DNA of 64,000 bases from Meghimatium bilineatum (GCA_034231615.1 CM067310.1:1009501-1073500), one strand, 5' to 3'; positions 23,301-37,873 are shown, counted from the stretch's first letter. Made by a program: numbers and translations. The notes: generated from the sequence alone by a model not told the origin.

Positions 23301-26300
23301 CAGTGGGAGTATGAGAATGTGTCCTGCTACAAGAGAGATCCAGTGGGAGTATGAGAATGTGTCCTGCTACAAGAGAGATCCAGTGGGATTATGAGAATGT
23401 GTCCTGCTACAAGAGAGATCCAGTGGGAGTATGAGCATGTGTCCTACTACAAGAGAGATCCAGTGGGAGTATGAGAATGTGTCCTGCTACAAGAGAGATC
23501 CAGTGGGAGTATGAGAATGTGTCCTGCTACAAGAGAGATCCAGTGGGAGTATGAGAATGTGTCCTGCTACAAGAGAGATCCAGTGGGAGTATGAGCATGT
23601 GTCCTACTACAAGAGAGATCCAGTGGGAGTATGAGAATGTGTCCTGCTACAAGAGAGATCCAGTGGGAGTATGAGAATGTGTCCTGCTACAAGAGAGATC
23701 CAGTGGGAGTATGAGAATGTGTCCTGCTACAAGAGAGATCCAGTGGGAGTATGAGAATGTGTCCTGCTACAAGAGAGATCCAGTGGGAGTATGAACATGT
23801 GTCCTACTACAAGAGAGATCCAGTGGGAGTATGAGAATGTGTCCTGCTACAAGAGAGATCCAGTGGGAGTATGAGAATGTGTCCTGCTACAAGAGAGATC
23901 CAGTGGGAGTATGAGAATGTGTCCTGCTACAAGAGAGATCCAGTGGGAGTATGAGAATGTGTCCTGCTACAAGAGAGATCCAGTGGGAGTATGAGAATGT
24001 GTCCTACTACAAGAGAGATCCAGTGGGAGTATGAGAATGTGTCCTGCTACAAGAGAGATCCAGTGGGAGTATGAGAATGTGTCCTACTACAAGAGAGATC
24101 CAGTGGGAGTATGAGAATGTGTCCTGCTACAAGAGAGATCCAGTGGGAGTATGAGAATGTGTCCTGCTACAAGAGAGATCCAGTGGGAGTATGAGAATGT
24201 GTCCTGCTACAAGAGAGATCCAGTGGGAGTATGAGCATGTGTCCTACTACAAGAGAGATCCAGTGGGAGTATGAGAATGTGTCCTGCTACAAGAGAGATC
24301 CAGTGGGAGTATGAGAATGTGTCCTGCTACAAGAGAGATCCAGTGGGAGTATGAGAATGTGTCCTGCTACAAGAGAGATCCAGTGGGAGTATGAGAATGT
24401 GTCCTGCTACAAGAGAGATCCAGTGGGAGTATGAGAATGTGTCCTACTACAAGAGAGATCCAGTGGGAGTATGAGAATGTGTCCTGCTACAAGAGAGATC
24501 CAGTGGGAGTATGAGAATGTGTCCTACTACAAGAGAGATCCAGTGGGAGTATGAGAATGTGTCCTGCTACAAGAGAGATCCAGTGGGAGTATGAGAATGT
24601 GTCCTGCTACAAGAGAGATCCAGTGGGAGTATGAGAATGTGTCCTGCTACAAGAGAGATCCAGTGGGAGTATGAGAATGTGTCCTGCTACAAGAGAGATC
24701 CAGTGGGAGTATGAGAATGTGTCCTGCTACAAGAGAGATCCAGTGGGAGTATGAGAATGAACGCTGAAGAAGAAGAAATAATAATATCTTGTATTTGAAG
24801 GTCTTAGATTTTGTTAAATGATGATACACTGTATTTGAAAGTCTTGAATCTGATTAAAGATAAAATATGAGTTAAAATTGCCAGTGAAACAGAATAAAAA
24901 AATATTTACCTGACCAATCAGCAAAGCAAACACAAAAACACCAGACAGCCAATAGAACGTCATGAAGCTATACTCAAGCTTATTGGTCGGTGTAGGGTTA
25001 TTGCCAATGGATGTAGCTGTTTTTGTTGCTAGGTAGAAGCAACGGATGTATCTAAAACATTTATAGAACCAACATTTAGCACAGAAAGTCGTTTTCAAAG
25101 TAGACCACATGACTTATAAATAATATTAGCTATGGACACACATGTAATTATGTCATAAAATAGAGAGCTTCTATTCACTGTACCAAAGGTTTTCCTGTAT
25201 TCAATAATAGTATAATATAGAACTATCGAAGATTTGAACCGCGTCCGCTCAGATGGTACCAGAGCCGGATTTAGACTTGGTAAGGCCCAAGCTTTCCGGA
25301 CGTGCGTCATTAGGACAAATAATGCTGCAATATATTTAAGTATATATGACAATTGCTCAGGACAGTGGGGGGGGGGGGGGCTAAGCTATAACGTGTGTAG
25401 CTTATACGTAAATCATACACTAGATGGTACTCACTCAACTTGCAACTTAATTTAGCTCATTCCGTACGTAAACACGATATATCGTGGCAGAGAGTGATCT
25501 CACCTATCCGGACGTATCCACGATGTATCGGTCTTACAGATATGCCATCTAAATTTGCTTTGCTTCGATCGTAAATGAATTAGTATTAACTTATTTAGCT
25601 GTTTAAACTTTAGAAATCTGGCTAACGAAAAGAAACCCTCGTACTACTGTGTGATTAGACGCGTGATATATCTATTTCAAATTAAAATGTTTACACACTC
25701 TTTCATTGACGATCTTGTATATATCATTTTATCTCAGCAGTGGGTCTTCCTCTAACTCTTTTCCTTTCAGAAATTTCTTCAACACAAAATCTGCTTGTGT
25801 GATACGATTGTTCTTCATTCTTGACACATGACTAATATTTCCACACGAGCCAATATTTCCACACGAACCAATATTTCCACACGACCAATATTTCCACATG
25901 GCCCGTATTTCAACATGACCCATATTTCAATATGACCCAGATTTCCACACGACCCATAATTCTACATGACCCGAATTTCCACACAACCCATATTTTTCAC
26001 ATGTCCACTACTTCCACATTATCGATATTTCACACGACCCATATTTTCACATGACCCATATTTCAACACGACCCATAATTCCACACGACCCATATTTCCA
26101 CACGACCCATATTTCCACACGACCCATATATAAAGATATACTAGAGGATAGCTGAATAGATACTTACGCGATACCTTCTCCACTGTAAACCCAGTCATTT
26201 GTACCGAGGCCCTCATACACTGACACAGCGTAGTAGCCACAGGCCTCCACGTGAATTAGAAATAACATGTACGTCACCGTCTTGATAATCCTGTAGAGAA

Positions 26301-29300
26301 ATTAGAAAGGAAGTCAAAGTTGTGTCTTTAACCAACAAATGTAAGACAGGGTTTGCTACTACTCTACAAGTAAGAGAAACTTTCTCATGTAAGACAGGGT
26401 TTGCTACTACTCTACAAGTAAGAGAAACTTTCTCATGTAAGACAGGGTTTGCTTCTACTCTACAAGAGAAACTTTCTCATGTAAGACAGGGTTTGCTTCT
26501 ACTCTACAAGTAAGAGAAACTTTCTCATGTAAGACAGGGTTTGCTTCTACCGAACCAAGTAGACCAGAATGTACTTCTACAGAACGAACCAAGTAAGCCA
26601 GGATTTACTTGTACCGAACCAGGTAGGTCAGAGTTTACTTCTACACAACCCGGTAAGTCAGAGGTTATTTTAATTTAATTTTTTTTAATATTTAAATTTT
26701 TTAATAGACTAGCAAATACAAACATATATTTATACGCACCTGATATACAAACATAAATTCATACACACCTGATATACAAACATAAATTCATACACACCTG
26801 ATATACAAACATAAATTCATACGCACCTGATATACAAACATAGATTCATACACACCTGATATACAAACATAAATTCATACACACCTGATATACAAACATA
26901 AATTCATACGCACCTGATATACAAACATAGATTCATACACACCTGATATACAAACATAGATTCATACACACCTGATATACAAACATAGATTCATACACAC
27001 CTGATAGCATGTGCTGAAGATCTGGATGCCTGATCACATCTTTCGTAAAACTCCCAGTAAGTCTGAATCTGGTAATGAATGAGAAAACCATTTTCCAGAA
27101 AAATTTAAGTAATCATTGGTTATTCAACCGTAGAAAAATGATGCAACATTACAATATCAAATACGAGAAATAAGATCACGCACGTAGATTAAATACGAGA
27201 AATAAGATCACGCACGTAGATTAAATACGAGAAATAAGATCACGCACGTAGATTAAACTTTGTTAAGTTCTTGCTCTAGATAATATCATTTCAGTAACGT
27301 AACATTTGTAAATTGTAAAAAATTGTTGACAAAAAGTATTGAATGAACATGGATCATCTTAACTGGATTGTTGGATAACATGGATCAACTTAACTGGATT
27401 GTTGGATAACATGGATCAACTTAACTGGATTGTTGGATAACATGGATCAACTTAACTGGATTGTTGGATAACATGGATCAACCTTGCTTGCTTGCTTCTT
27501 TATTTGGCACATTTTTTCTAGAATGTAGTCTTCCTGGATCTTCTTAACTCCCAAACAATTCCGGGCGAGATGATCTGACGCAGCTAGAGGCATGTTTACA
27601 CCATATGAGATAAATCTTATCCATCGTCGTCTTGGGGGGGGGGGGATTAGCCGCTATGACGAGGAACCATACCCTCTATTATTACCTCTTCCATGTCTTT
27701 ATGTCTTATTATATGACCCCCCCCCCCCCCTTAAAAAAGAGTTCTTATCGTAATGTCGTCATTCCTCACCACCTAGGAGTTTGTCAAAAAAAGATAAAGG
27801 TGGAGTGTCCACTGGTCTGCATCCCTTGGTCATCCATGTCGACCACGTAACAGAAAAATAAAGGTAAGCAATTGAGACAAGACATGCATTGACAATGAAG
27901 ATTGTTTTCACGTTGTGTGACTTCAGCCTATCCCCCATCTTTCCGTAGTCGTCCTCAGCGACATATCTGGCAACATTCAAGTTATGTCGTAGGCCTAACA
28001 AATTCAAGTTATGTTGTAGGCTTAACAAACTCAAGTTCTGCTGTAACAGCGGTGTTGGCAGCGTACAATAAGGTATCCATAAAATTGATTTGAAATGAAC
28101 AAAATTCTGGACTCACCTTGAGCACACGGGGAAGACGCAGCCAAGGATTGATACCAACATCCTCAATGAAGTAGAAAAAATCAAGAGGCGTCAGCGACAG
28201 GATGTCAAACTGAAACATTGAATGAAAGACATGTTGATTAGTAAACTGTAATATCATTACAACCAATCAATGTTGAGTAATATCATTACAACCAATCAAT
28301 GTTGAGTAATATCATTACAACCAATCAATGTTGAGTAATATCATTACAACCAATCAATGTTGAGTAATATCATTACAACCAATCAATGTTGAGTAATATC
28401 AAATTTAACTAGGTCTAGTTGGACCTGGGTCGTGAATACGTCTTCAGTATGGCAGGTGGATGGGTTGCTAAAACACATTTAGGTTCAGTCGTCCGTGTTT
28501 TGTGTTTGCAATTCCCTCATTTTCTTTAGAAAATTGGTGATCTTTTGTCAAGATCTTTAAGGGGATTTTTTATGGGGGGGGGGGGGAAGAGAGGGGGGTT
28601 TCAACCAACCAACGATTTAATTCCAAATACGTAAAGATATGTTCTGATTTCCTAGGGGAGGTAGGTTTAAAACCCCAAATCCCCCTTTTTAAGGGGCTCG
28701 GGTTGGACAACGTGGTGAGTCACGATCCTCATTCCAAAATGATGCTCTAGCGAACATATATAGGCGGACAGAAGAAAGAGATTGAGCAGACAGAAAGTAT
28801 GGATTGATAGTATTGAGGACTAGATAGATTCAGTTTCCCTAGTGGTGACATAGTCTAGCATTGCTCTCGTGCGGACCCAGGGTTAGAAGATAACCAAGAT
28901 CCTAAAAGTACCTTCTCTTGGTGCACCCTGGAAACGTCTAGGAAAAATAATAAAATATATACACCAAACGGTAAGTAATACCAATGGTACAGATTGTCGC
29001 CAAAACAAGAAAAAAAAGATAATATTGTCGACAGAAATATCTCTGTATATTAATTAAACTACGCCAACATCGGGTGAATGTTCTCGCCACGTTATTATAT
29101 GAATCAAAAACATGAACATCATATTCCAGAAATGCGAGAAGACGCAATATATTTAACCTTCGATGTCTTCGCAAAATAACGAACATCAAGTGTTAGCACA
29201 AAAACACAAATACTGAGTTCATTCAGGGAGCAAAATTACAGTTTGAACATTGAAACAAATTACGCGGATGTTTCTCACATTTTAGGAGGTAAAATATTGT

Positions 29301-32300
29301 CAGGATGGGAGTGGGATGACAATCTTAAACTGGATCGCAATCTTAAACTGGATCGCATTCTTAAATTGGATCGCAATCTTAAACTCCACTTATCAACAAA
29401 CACAAGATATAACCAACAAACACAAGATATAACCAACAAACACAAGATATAACCAACAAACTATTCACACTCGCAGATCAAATTGTCCTCCAGATCAAAT
29501 TGTCCTCCAGATCAAATTGTCCTCCAGATCAATACATCCAAATAAAAAATCATGGAAATTATCAGTTCAATAAATAATACCTCAGTAAACAACCAAATAC
29601 TAGAAAAAAAGTCTCCAACTTTAATTACTTGGGCAACCGAATGTTTGTGGAATGAAAGAAATAAATACACGCATATCAGTTACAGCTAGCACATTCACTA
29701 AACTAAATAATATCTGGAATTCTAAGATCTAGGAAGAAATACCAAGCTAAAGCTATTCAACTTTTGTATTGTCTCAGTATTAACGTACGGAAGTGAAAGA
29801 TGGAAATCAACTCAAGCAACAAGCACAAATTTTAAACAGCTTCGAAAACAAATGTCTCCGGAAACTGATGAACATAAAATGGAGCGATTTCGTCACAAAT
29901 AGTGATCTAAGAGACAAAACACATCAAGAATAGGTTTCAAACATAAGAAAACGCATATTCTGGGTCACATTTTAAGACTAGATGAAAACATAATAAACCA
30001 ATAAGTCCTTATATGAACACCTGAAAGTAAAAGAAAAGGAGGGAAGCCTAAAGCAACACTAAAACACACTTAACATAAAGAAGAGGAAATGCTAGGCTGC
30101 AAGAACGAACAAGAACTGAAACTGCAGGCAGCGGAAGGCAACACATGGAGAATCAAAACCTCTGCCCTATGTGCCACCTGTGGCATGAAAGAAACTAACT
30201 AACTTGGTGGGATGAATAATTTTTGGACAAAATGAAACGGAGAAGTCATCGAATTATTGACTGATTTTGATAAGAGAGAGGGGTACAGATTTGGGGAAAA
30301 TGTGTAGACGTGGTTTACAGACAGCCTTGATTGAGTTCAAGCAGAAACAACAATAAACCAATCTATGATTTGTCAGCTTACCTTGAACATCCATTTCTTG
30401 AGGTAATGTTTTGTAGTTGCCTTTCGGTTGGACTGAAACAAATCACAAGCGTTGAATAAGCAGAAAAAATAGGTAAGATGGAAGAAATAAGAGACAGTAG
30501 ACGGAACATGAAAAAAGAAAGATTAATCTGAAAAAACAAAACAATCGTTGGTTCTTTGGTTAGTGCGTTGTTTGGTTGGTTGGTTAGTTCGTCAGTTTGT
30601 TAGTTGTTTGGTTGGTTGGTTAATTGGTAGGTTGTTTGGTTCGTTAATTGTTTGTTTGTTTGATTGAATGGTTGGTTGCTTGATTGGTTGGTTGGTTGAT
30701 TGGTTATTTTGTTTTATGGTTGTCTGGTGGGTGGTCGGTTTGTTGGTTGTTTATTTGGTTGGCTGGTTGTTACATTGTTTATGTTTGATTGTTTGGATGG
30801 TTGTTTGTTTGGTTGGCTGACTGGTTGGTGAGTTGGTTGGTTGTTCGTTAGATGGCTGGTTGTTTGGTTAGTTGATTAGTTCGTTAGTTATTTGGTTGGA
30901 TGGTTAATTGGTAGGTTTTTTTGGATGGTTTATTTGGTTGGTTAGCTGTGTGTTTTGTTGAATGGTTGGTTGCTTGATTGGTTGGTTGGTTAATTGGTTT
31001 TTTAGTTGGTTGGTTTTTTGGTTGTTTATTTGGTTGACTGGTTGGTTCTTTGGCTGGTTGTTACATTGTTTATATGGGAGCCGCATAGCGCAGTGGTTAG
31101 CGCACTGGCTTCGCATATGAGTGGTCCTGTGTTCATTCCCCAGTTGAGACGGAAATGTTTTTCAGATCGCAACGGCTCCCAGATCGACCCAGCCTTAAAT
31201 AGGTACGTGATTAATCCGGGAAGTAAAGACTGCGAGAGAGAGGAGATGGCTACCGCCCTCATTTGCAGAGCCTCTGAAATGTGAGAACGCTAACATCTCA
31301 CACCCCTACGGCTTTAATAAATGATATGGGTTACTTTACTTTTTTTTCTACATTGTTTATATGTTTGGTTGTTTGGATGTTTGTTTGGCTGGCTGGTTGG
31401 TTGTTTGTTTGCAACCACATGCGTCTACACATCTATCGGGCGTGTGTTCTCGCCACGTTATTATATGAATCAAAAACATGAACATCATATTCCAGAAATG
31501 TGAGAAGACGCAATATATTTAACCTTCGATGTCTTCGCAAAATAACGAACATCAAGTGTTAGCACAAAAAACCCCCCACAAATACTGAGTTACTTCAGCG
31601 AGTAAAACTACAGTTATAGGGGTACCCAGTAGCAGATGACGTAGATGTTGGGTCGTATGAGAAGAATGAACTACAACTGCAGTATCCCGCAGCAAATAGC
31701 AAATATTGTGTGGTAAACTTTCAGAAGAGAAAAACAGTGGACCACTTCTGAGATGCAAAGACTTAAGAAAAGCATTGACTTTTCTATTGATTTAAAAAAT
31801 GCTGGAAAATTGTGGTACAGGATTGTAGTGCATGAAGGTGTAGAACCTATTGAAACACTTTTGAGGGACAAACTAGAACACAAGTGACATACACGTAAAG
31901 CAAAGTTCATCACAAGTGACATACACGTAAAGCAAAGTTCAACACACACGAGCAGTGACTGATCCATTATGTAGTTAGCACAACCTCAACACAAGAACGT
32001 GCTAAATAACCGTGTAAATGATGAAAACAACAATTCATAGATGTTCTATAAAATATCAACATTTTCTAATGAAAAGTTAATTTAGCCACAGAAATAATAA
32101 CAGCAGTGCCAATAGCAAAATGAAACAATAACAATAGCGCGCATAATACATTGATAGGATAACAGCAATAACACATTGAAATAAAAATAGCACTGCCCAT
32201 AACAAAGTGAAATTTTTAAAAAAAGCAGTACACATAACAAATTAAAATGACAGCAACAGTGCACATAACAAATTAAAATGACAGCAACAGTGCACATAAC

Positions 32301-35300
32301 AAATTGAAATGACAGCAACAGTGCACATATCAAATTGAAATGACAGCAACAGTGCACATATCAAATTGAAATGACAGCAACAGTGCACATAACAAATTGA
32401 AATGACAGCAACAGTGTACATATAAAATTGAAATGACAGCAACAGTGTACATAACAAATTGAAATGACAGCAACAGTGCACATAACAAATTGAAATGACA
32501 GAAACAGTGCACATAACAAATTGAAATGACAGCAACAGTGCACATAACAAATTTAAATGACAGCAACAGTGCACATAACAAATTGAAATGACAGCAACAG
32601 TGCACATAACAAATTGAAATGACAGCAACAGTGCACATAACAAATTGAAATGACAGAAACAGTGCACATAACAAATTGAAATGACAGCAACAGTGCACAT
32701 AACAAATTGAAATGACAGCAACAGTGTACATATCAAATTGAAATGACAGAAACAGTGCACATAACAAATTGAAATGCTAACTGGCACAAGACTACAACCA
32801 GAACGCATACAACTCACCTCAATAATACCGTTGTTTGCAAAGCGCAGTCTTGTCTTGAAAATGAAGATATCCAATATGTAAATAAAATCACATAGGTAGT
32901 CTAATATCAGCCAATACTTGAGGTTATCAGAAGTCTGGTACGGGAAAACTCCTCGTAGGGGAATCACCACAGAGTTGTACAGGAATGCCAGGCTGACCAG
33001 GAATAACCATGATACATACATCTTACCTGGCAAATAGAAATGATAAAATATCAGGGTGTTTCAAATAAAATAACTTGATCATGCTTCAGAAATCAGAGTC
33101 AAGGAGTCCCGTGATAATACAATCCTGCGGACTCAATGGAAATTCTTCTTCTTATTGTCCTTCTAAGACGAGAATTGACTGTTTCTCGTGACTTCCATTG
33201 GTTATTTCGTATATATTTTATGTGAATGAACCAATATCAGAAACTAGTCACGAGGTCCTGAGAGGGAACATGATCAACACTTTCGAACCTTTTCTAACTG
33301 GATGACGTCACTCAAATCTATTAATTATGTCAGGTGGCCAAAGGAAACGCTACAAGGACTCGTTAAAGGACTCACTGAAAGTCTTTGAAATAGACCACGA
33401 TACACGGGAAGAACTTGCACAAAATAGATCTACATGGCGTTCTAAAATAAAAAAGAGCGCATCATCTTGTGAAAAGAAGAGAAATGCAGCAGCTCAACAG
33501 CGGAGAGCAGCTAGAAAGTCACGGATAGACCAAGATCCGTCTACAGTCGTAATTCCATGTCCAAATTGTCCAAGGACATTTACAGCTCGAATAGGGCTCA
33601 TTAGCCATCTACGAACTCATAATCAAGGACATAACTAAAATTGAATTCTCAAAAGTGGATGTAACAAATGGTCATCATCATCATGTGATGGACGAACAAC
33701 ACATACATCATCATCATGTGATGGACGAACAACACATACATCATCATCATGTGATGAACGATCAACATGTCAGATGGAATCATTGTGTTTCTCGTTGGTA
33801 TTGTGGTCATGCTCGCCTTAGTCGCGGCTCGCTCAAATCTTGCATATATGGGCACGAATATAAACGTAATCTTTCTGGTCAGAGATTATATCCGATACCC
33901 CATCCATGGAATCTCACCGAGGTTATGGTACTATACAGAGGTTATGGCACCCCATAGATGTTCTGACATCCCACAGAGGTTATGGCATCCTAGGGGTAGC
34001 AATACACGAGGTAGGCAGTCTTATAAATGGAATTAAACAAAGCAGGTTACAACTAAAAGATCAACATCGCAGTAACTATCATCTTTACCCTGCGACTTCT
34101 GTAAGGTTTTGCAGGATTCAATGACGAACGGTTCTCCAACTGTGCCACGTTTGCTCATTTAATATGTAGTAGTATTATGAATCATTGAATCTAACTTCTT
34201 CTTGGTGTTTCTCTACCTCTTGTTTACATGTTCATGTTGTATGCTCTTTGCTGTTGGCCAATATGGGTTTATTCTCATTAAGTGGCCGAACTATTTTTGT
34301 CTCTGTTTTTCTCTATATTTGAGCACAGACATTGTTCTAACATTTCTTGTAATCTCTTCATTCCTCAGATAATCTCTTCATGTAATCTCTTCTTGTAATC
34401 TCTTCATTTCTCAGATAATCTCTTCTTGTAATCTCTTCTTGTAATCTCTTCATTTCTCAGATAATCTCTTCTTGTAATCTCCTCATTCCTCAGATAATCT
34501 CTTCTTGTTCTGTTTGCTGCTTTTCTTAGACCTCTTATTTTACACGTATTAATATGTTTGTTCCTTAGTTATTGTCCATGTTTGACATTGATAACACAGT
34601 GCTGGTATGAAGATTGAATTTATGATTTGCCTTTTGGTTTCCATCGGGATAGATATGTGATTAAAAATTGGTGCCAATCAATCAATTGTCATGCTGAATG
34701 GCGTAGGCGATCATGTTTCTCCACGACTCTCTGTCTCTTGTGTTGTCAATAAGCTCGGTTGGTGAGCTTCTACCGTGCCACGATACAAGTCTATCTAGTA
34801 ACTTTTCTCTTTGTCGTCCCCTATCTCTTCTCCCCTTGATCTTTCCAGTGCAAAATACAATTATAAACAATTACAGTAAAATACAATTTTATGATTCTAT
34901 GTATTGCAATGTAACAATTTTTTACATATATTTTGCCTTTATATTTACTTACCAATATTTGTCTATATTGTTTAGTTACCAAATGTTGTGTATATATTGT
35001 TTACTTACGAATTTGTCTCTCTGTTTATTTACCAATATCTGTCTATATTGTTTACTTACATTTCGTCTCTCTGTTTACTTACCAATCGGTGTACAGTTTT
35101 ACTGCAGTCTGCCGTTTATTCAATTTTTGAATTTTCTTAAAGAAAAAAAACCATAATAACAAATAAAACGAATATTGCATTCACTTTATGAACAAGAAAA
35201 GAACTTAGAAAGAATATTGCATTCACTTTATGAACAAGAAAAGAACTTAGAAAGAATATTGCATTCACTTTATGAACAAGAAAAGAACTTAGAAAGAATA

Positions 35301-37842
35301 TTGCATTCACTTTATGAACAAGAAAAGAACTTAGAATATTGCATTCACTTTATGAACAAGACAAGAACTTAGAAAGAATATTGCATTCACTTTATGAACA
35401 AGAAAAGAACTCATAAGAAAAAATATTGCAAGAAAAAATATTACAAGAAATGGAGGACAATAAACGTTATATCTTACTATGCGGTTCCACGGTTTCTGGA
35501 AACTGAAGTCGCTTGATAAACTTGGGAGTTCTAAACTTGCAGTGCCACACACCAACAAAGTTGTCATGATTGTCGTCTGTGAGGGCATCGCTTCCTTGAG
35601 AACCAGCCGGCACGAAGGAACCGAAGCGGATAGTCCTTGGTGCCTTCGGTTCATCCTGTCCTGATGCAACTGAGAAAATGAAATAAATAGACATAGTAAG
35701 TATGTACGTCCGTGTGTTGCCGTGGCCCCGGAAGGGGAGCAAAGAATAGCAACACTTTTTACCTTCCACGCATGTCGTAAAAGGCGACTAAGGAGGTTAT
35801 GGAATGGAGCTGGCTGTCCCATCCCATATAGGGTCAGTGACCCAAAGCCATGCTGAAGTCGGATGTGTCAGGCCGAAAGGCGCAGATATCACAGCAATGC
35901 TGTAAACCATGATACACCGCATTCCGTTCTCCGGACTACATCCTGCTAGTCTGCAGGAGTTTGAGAACGAACGAAGAAGAAGAAGAAAAAGTAAGTATAT
36001 AGATCTATACCGGCAAAAACCACCGAAGACGGATGTGTTGGGACATTGGCAGATACAAAACACCGACACAACGCATTTACATTCTCTAGACTACATCCTG
36101 GAAATCTAATAGCTCCAATTGTCCTGCTATACGAGAGATCCGGGGGGAGTTTGAGAATGTTGTCCTGCTATACGAGGGTACTGGCGGGAGTTTGAGAATG
36201 TTGTCCTGCTATACGAGGGTACTGGCGGGAGTTTGAGAATGTTGTCCTGCTATACGAGGGTACAGGCGGGAGTTTGAGAATGTTGTCCTGCTATACGAGG
36301 GTACTGGCGGGAGTTTGAGAATGTTGTCCTGCTATACGAGGGTACAGGCGGGAGTTTGAGAATGTTGTCCTGCTATACGAGAGATCCGGGGGGAGTTTGA
36401 GAATGTTGTCCTGCTATACGAGGGTACTGGCGGGAGTTTGAGAATGAACGATGAAGAACGAGTAGAACAGACAAAGGAAGATGAATACAGTAACAATATA
36501 AATACGTGGAGATTTTCCACCCTCCATTTGATGTTCAGTCTTCGTTTTCATCCATCCATCCATAAATCCATCAACCTATCAAACAGTCAATACATCAACC
36601 CGTCAACATATCAATAAATCAACCCGTCATCACATCAGCCCGTCAACCTATCAACCAGTCAATACATCAACCCGTCATCACATCAACCCGTCAACCTATC
36701 AACCCGTCAACATATGAACCCATCAACCTTTCAAACCATCAACCCGTCAACCTATCAACCCATTAACTAATCAACACATCACCCCAACAACCCTTCAACC
36801 CGTCAATACATCAACCCATCAACCAATCAACCCGTCAACTCATAAACCCAACAACCTATTAACCTGTGAACCCGTCAAAACATCAACTCATCTATACATC
36901 AACCTGTCAACCCATCAACATATCAACCCATCAACCCATTAACTCGTCAACCGATCAACCCATCAACTAGTCAACCCATCAACTCGTCAGAGGCATACGG
37001 ATACAACATTGAATAAGATAACACACACCCTCTAGCAATTTATATCCTCAAACATGGCCGTCTGCAATAGATGACATCTGCACACAAATCACCTGGTCTT
37101 CATTCATTCCTTTTCTTGAGTATTGTCGTGTTTCCGTTGGTCACTATTTCTATACTTGTAATCGCACGCCAAAAAATAGTCAAGACGACTCCAAGTATAT
37201 AAATAGTGATCAACGTAAATCACAACAATAATCCAGAAAAGGAGCGAATGAATGCAATAATTTAAAAAAAAGTATATTGTCTTTCCCCAGGTGGTTTGTA
37301 ATCCACTCTTGCCGTTAAGCGTAGGGATGATTGGAGCTCGAGATTGCGTTCTAAAGCCAGATGTGTAACCTCGGCTGTGCTATGACCGTGTCTATTCAGG
37401 ATGTCCCTCACGTTTTCTATCCACCTTTCTCACGGTCTTCCTCTGGCTTTGTACCCTGATCTCATTTGGTTATATGCTTGTACGGGCAACTTTTCGTGAT
37501 GCATTCTCATAATGTGACCAAACCACTTAATCTGATGCCTTTCTATGTATTCTGTACAAGGTATTATACCTATTCTTTCCCTGATGTCGTCATTTCGTAA
37601 TTTATCGAGCCCGGCGACCCCTGCGGCTATCCTCAAGCATTCCATCTCACATGTTTAAAAAAAGATAAATAATGAAAAAAAATGAACGAATGAACTCATG
37701 ATTAATTTTGTGTAGAAGTCTTGTAATGACAGCATTTATTAGAAACAGACAATCCAGATTGTTTAGGGGGAATGTGATGAGAAAGGAAATACTTGAACAT
37801 TTAGTAACAACCGGAAAGATCAAAGGGAGAAGACACAGAGGA

Positions 37843-37873
<31 letters not shown>

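Noticed and set aside
20081-24758. CRISPR-like array
   Set aside because: Units are directly adjoining 40-mers without spacers, in animal nuclear DNA, and derive from a SINE.
32242-33033. 263-aa single-exon membrane protein
   Set aside because: First 70 residues are exon 5; the remainder is the 31-bp array read through a strong donor.
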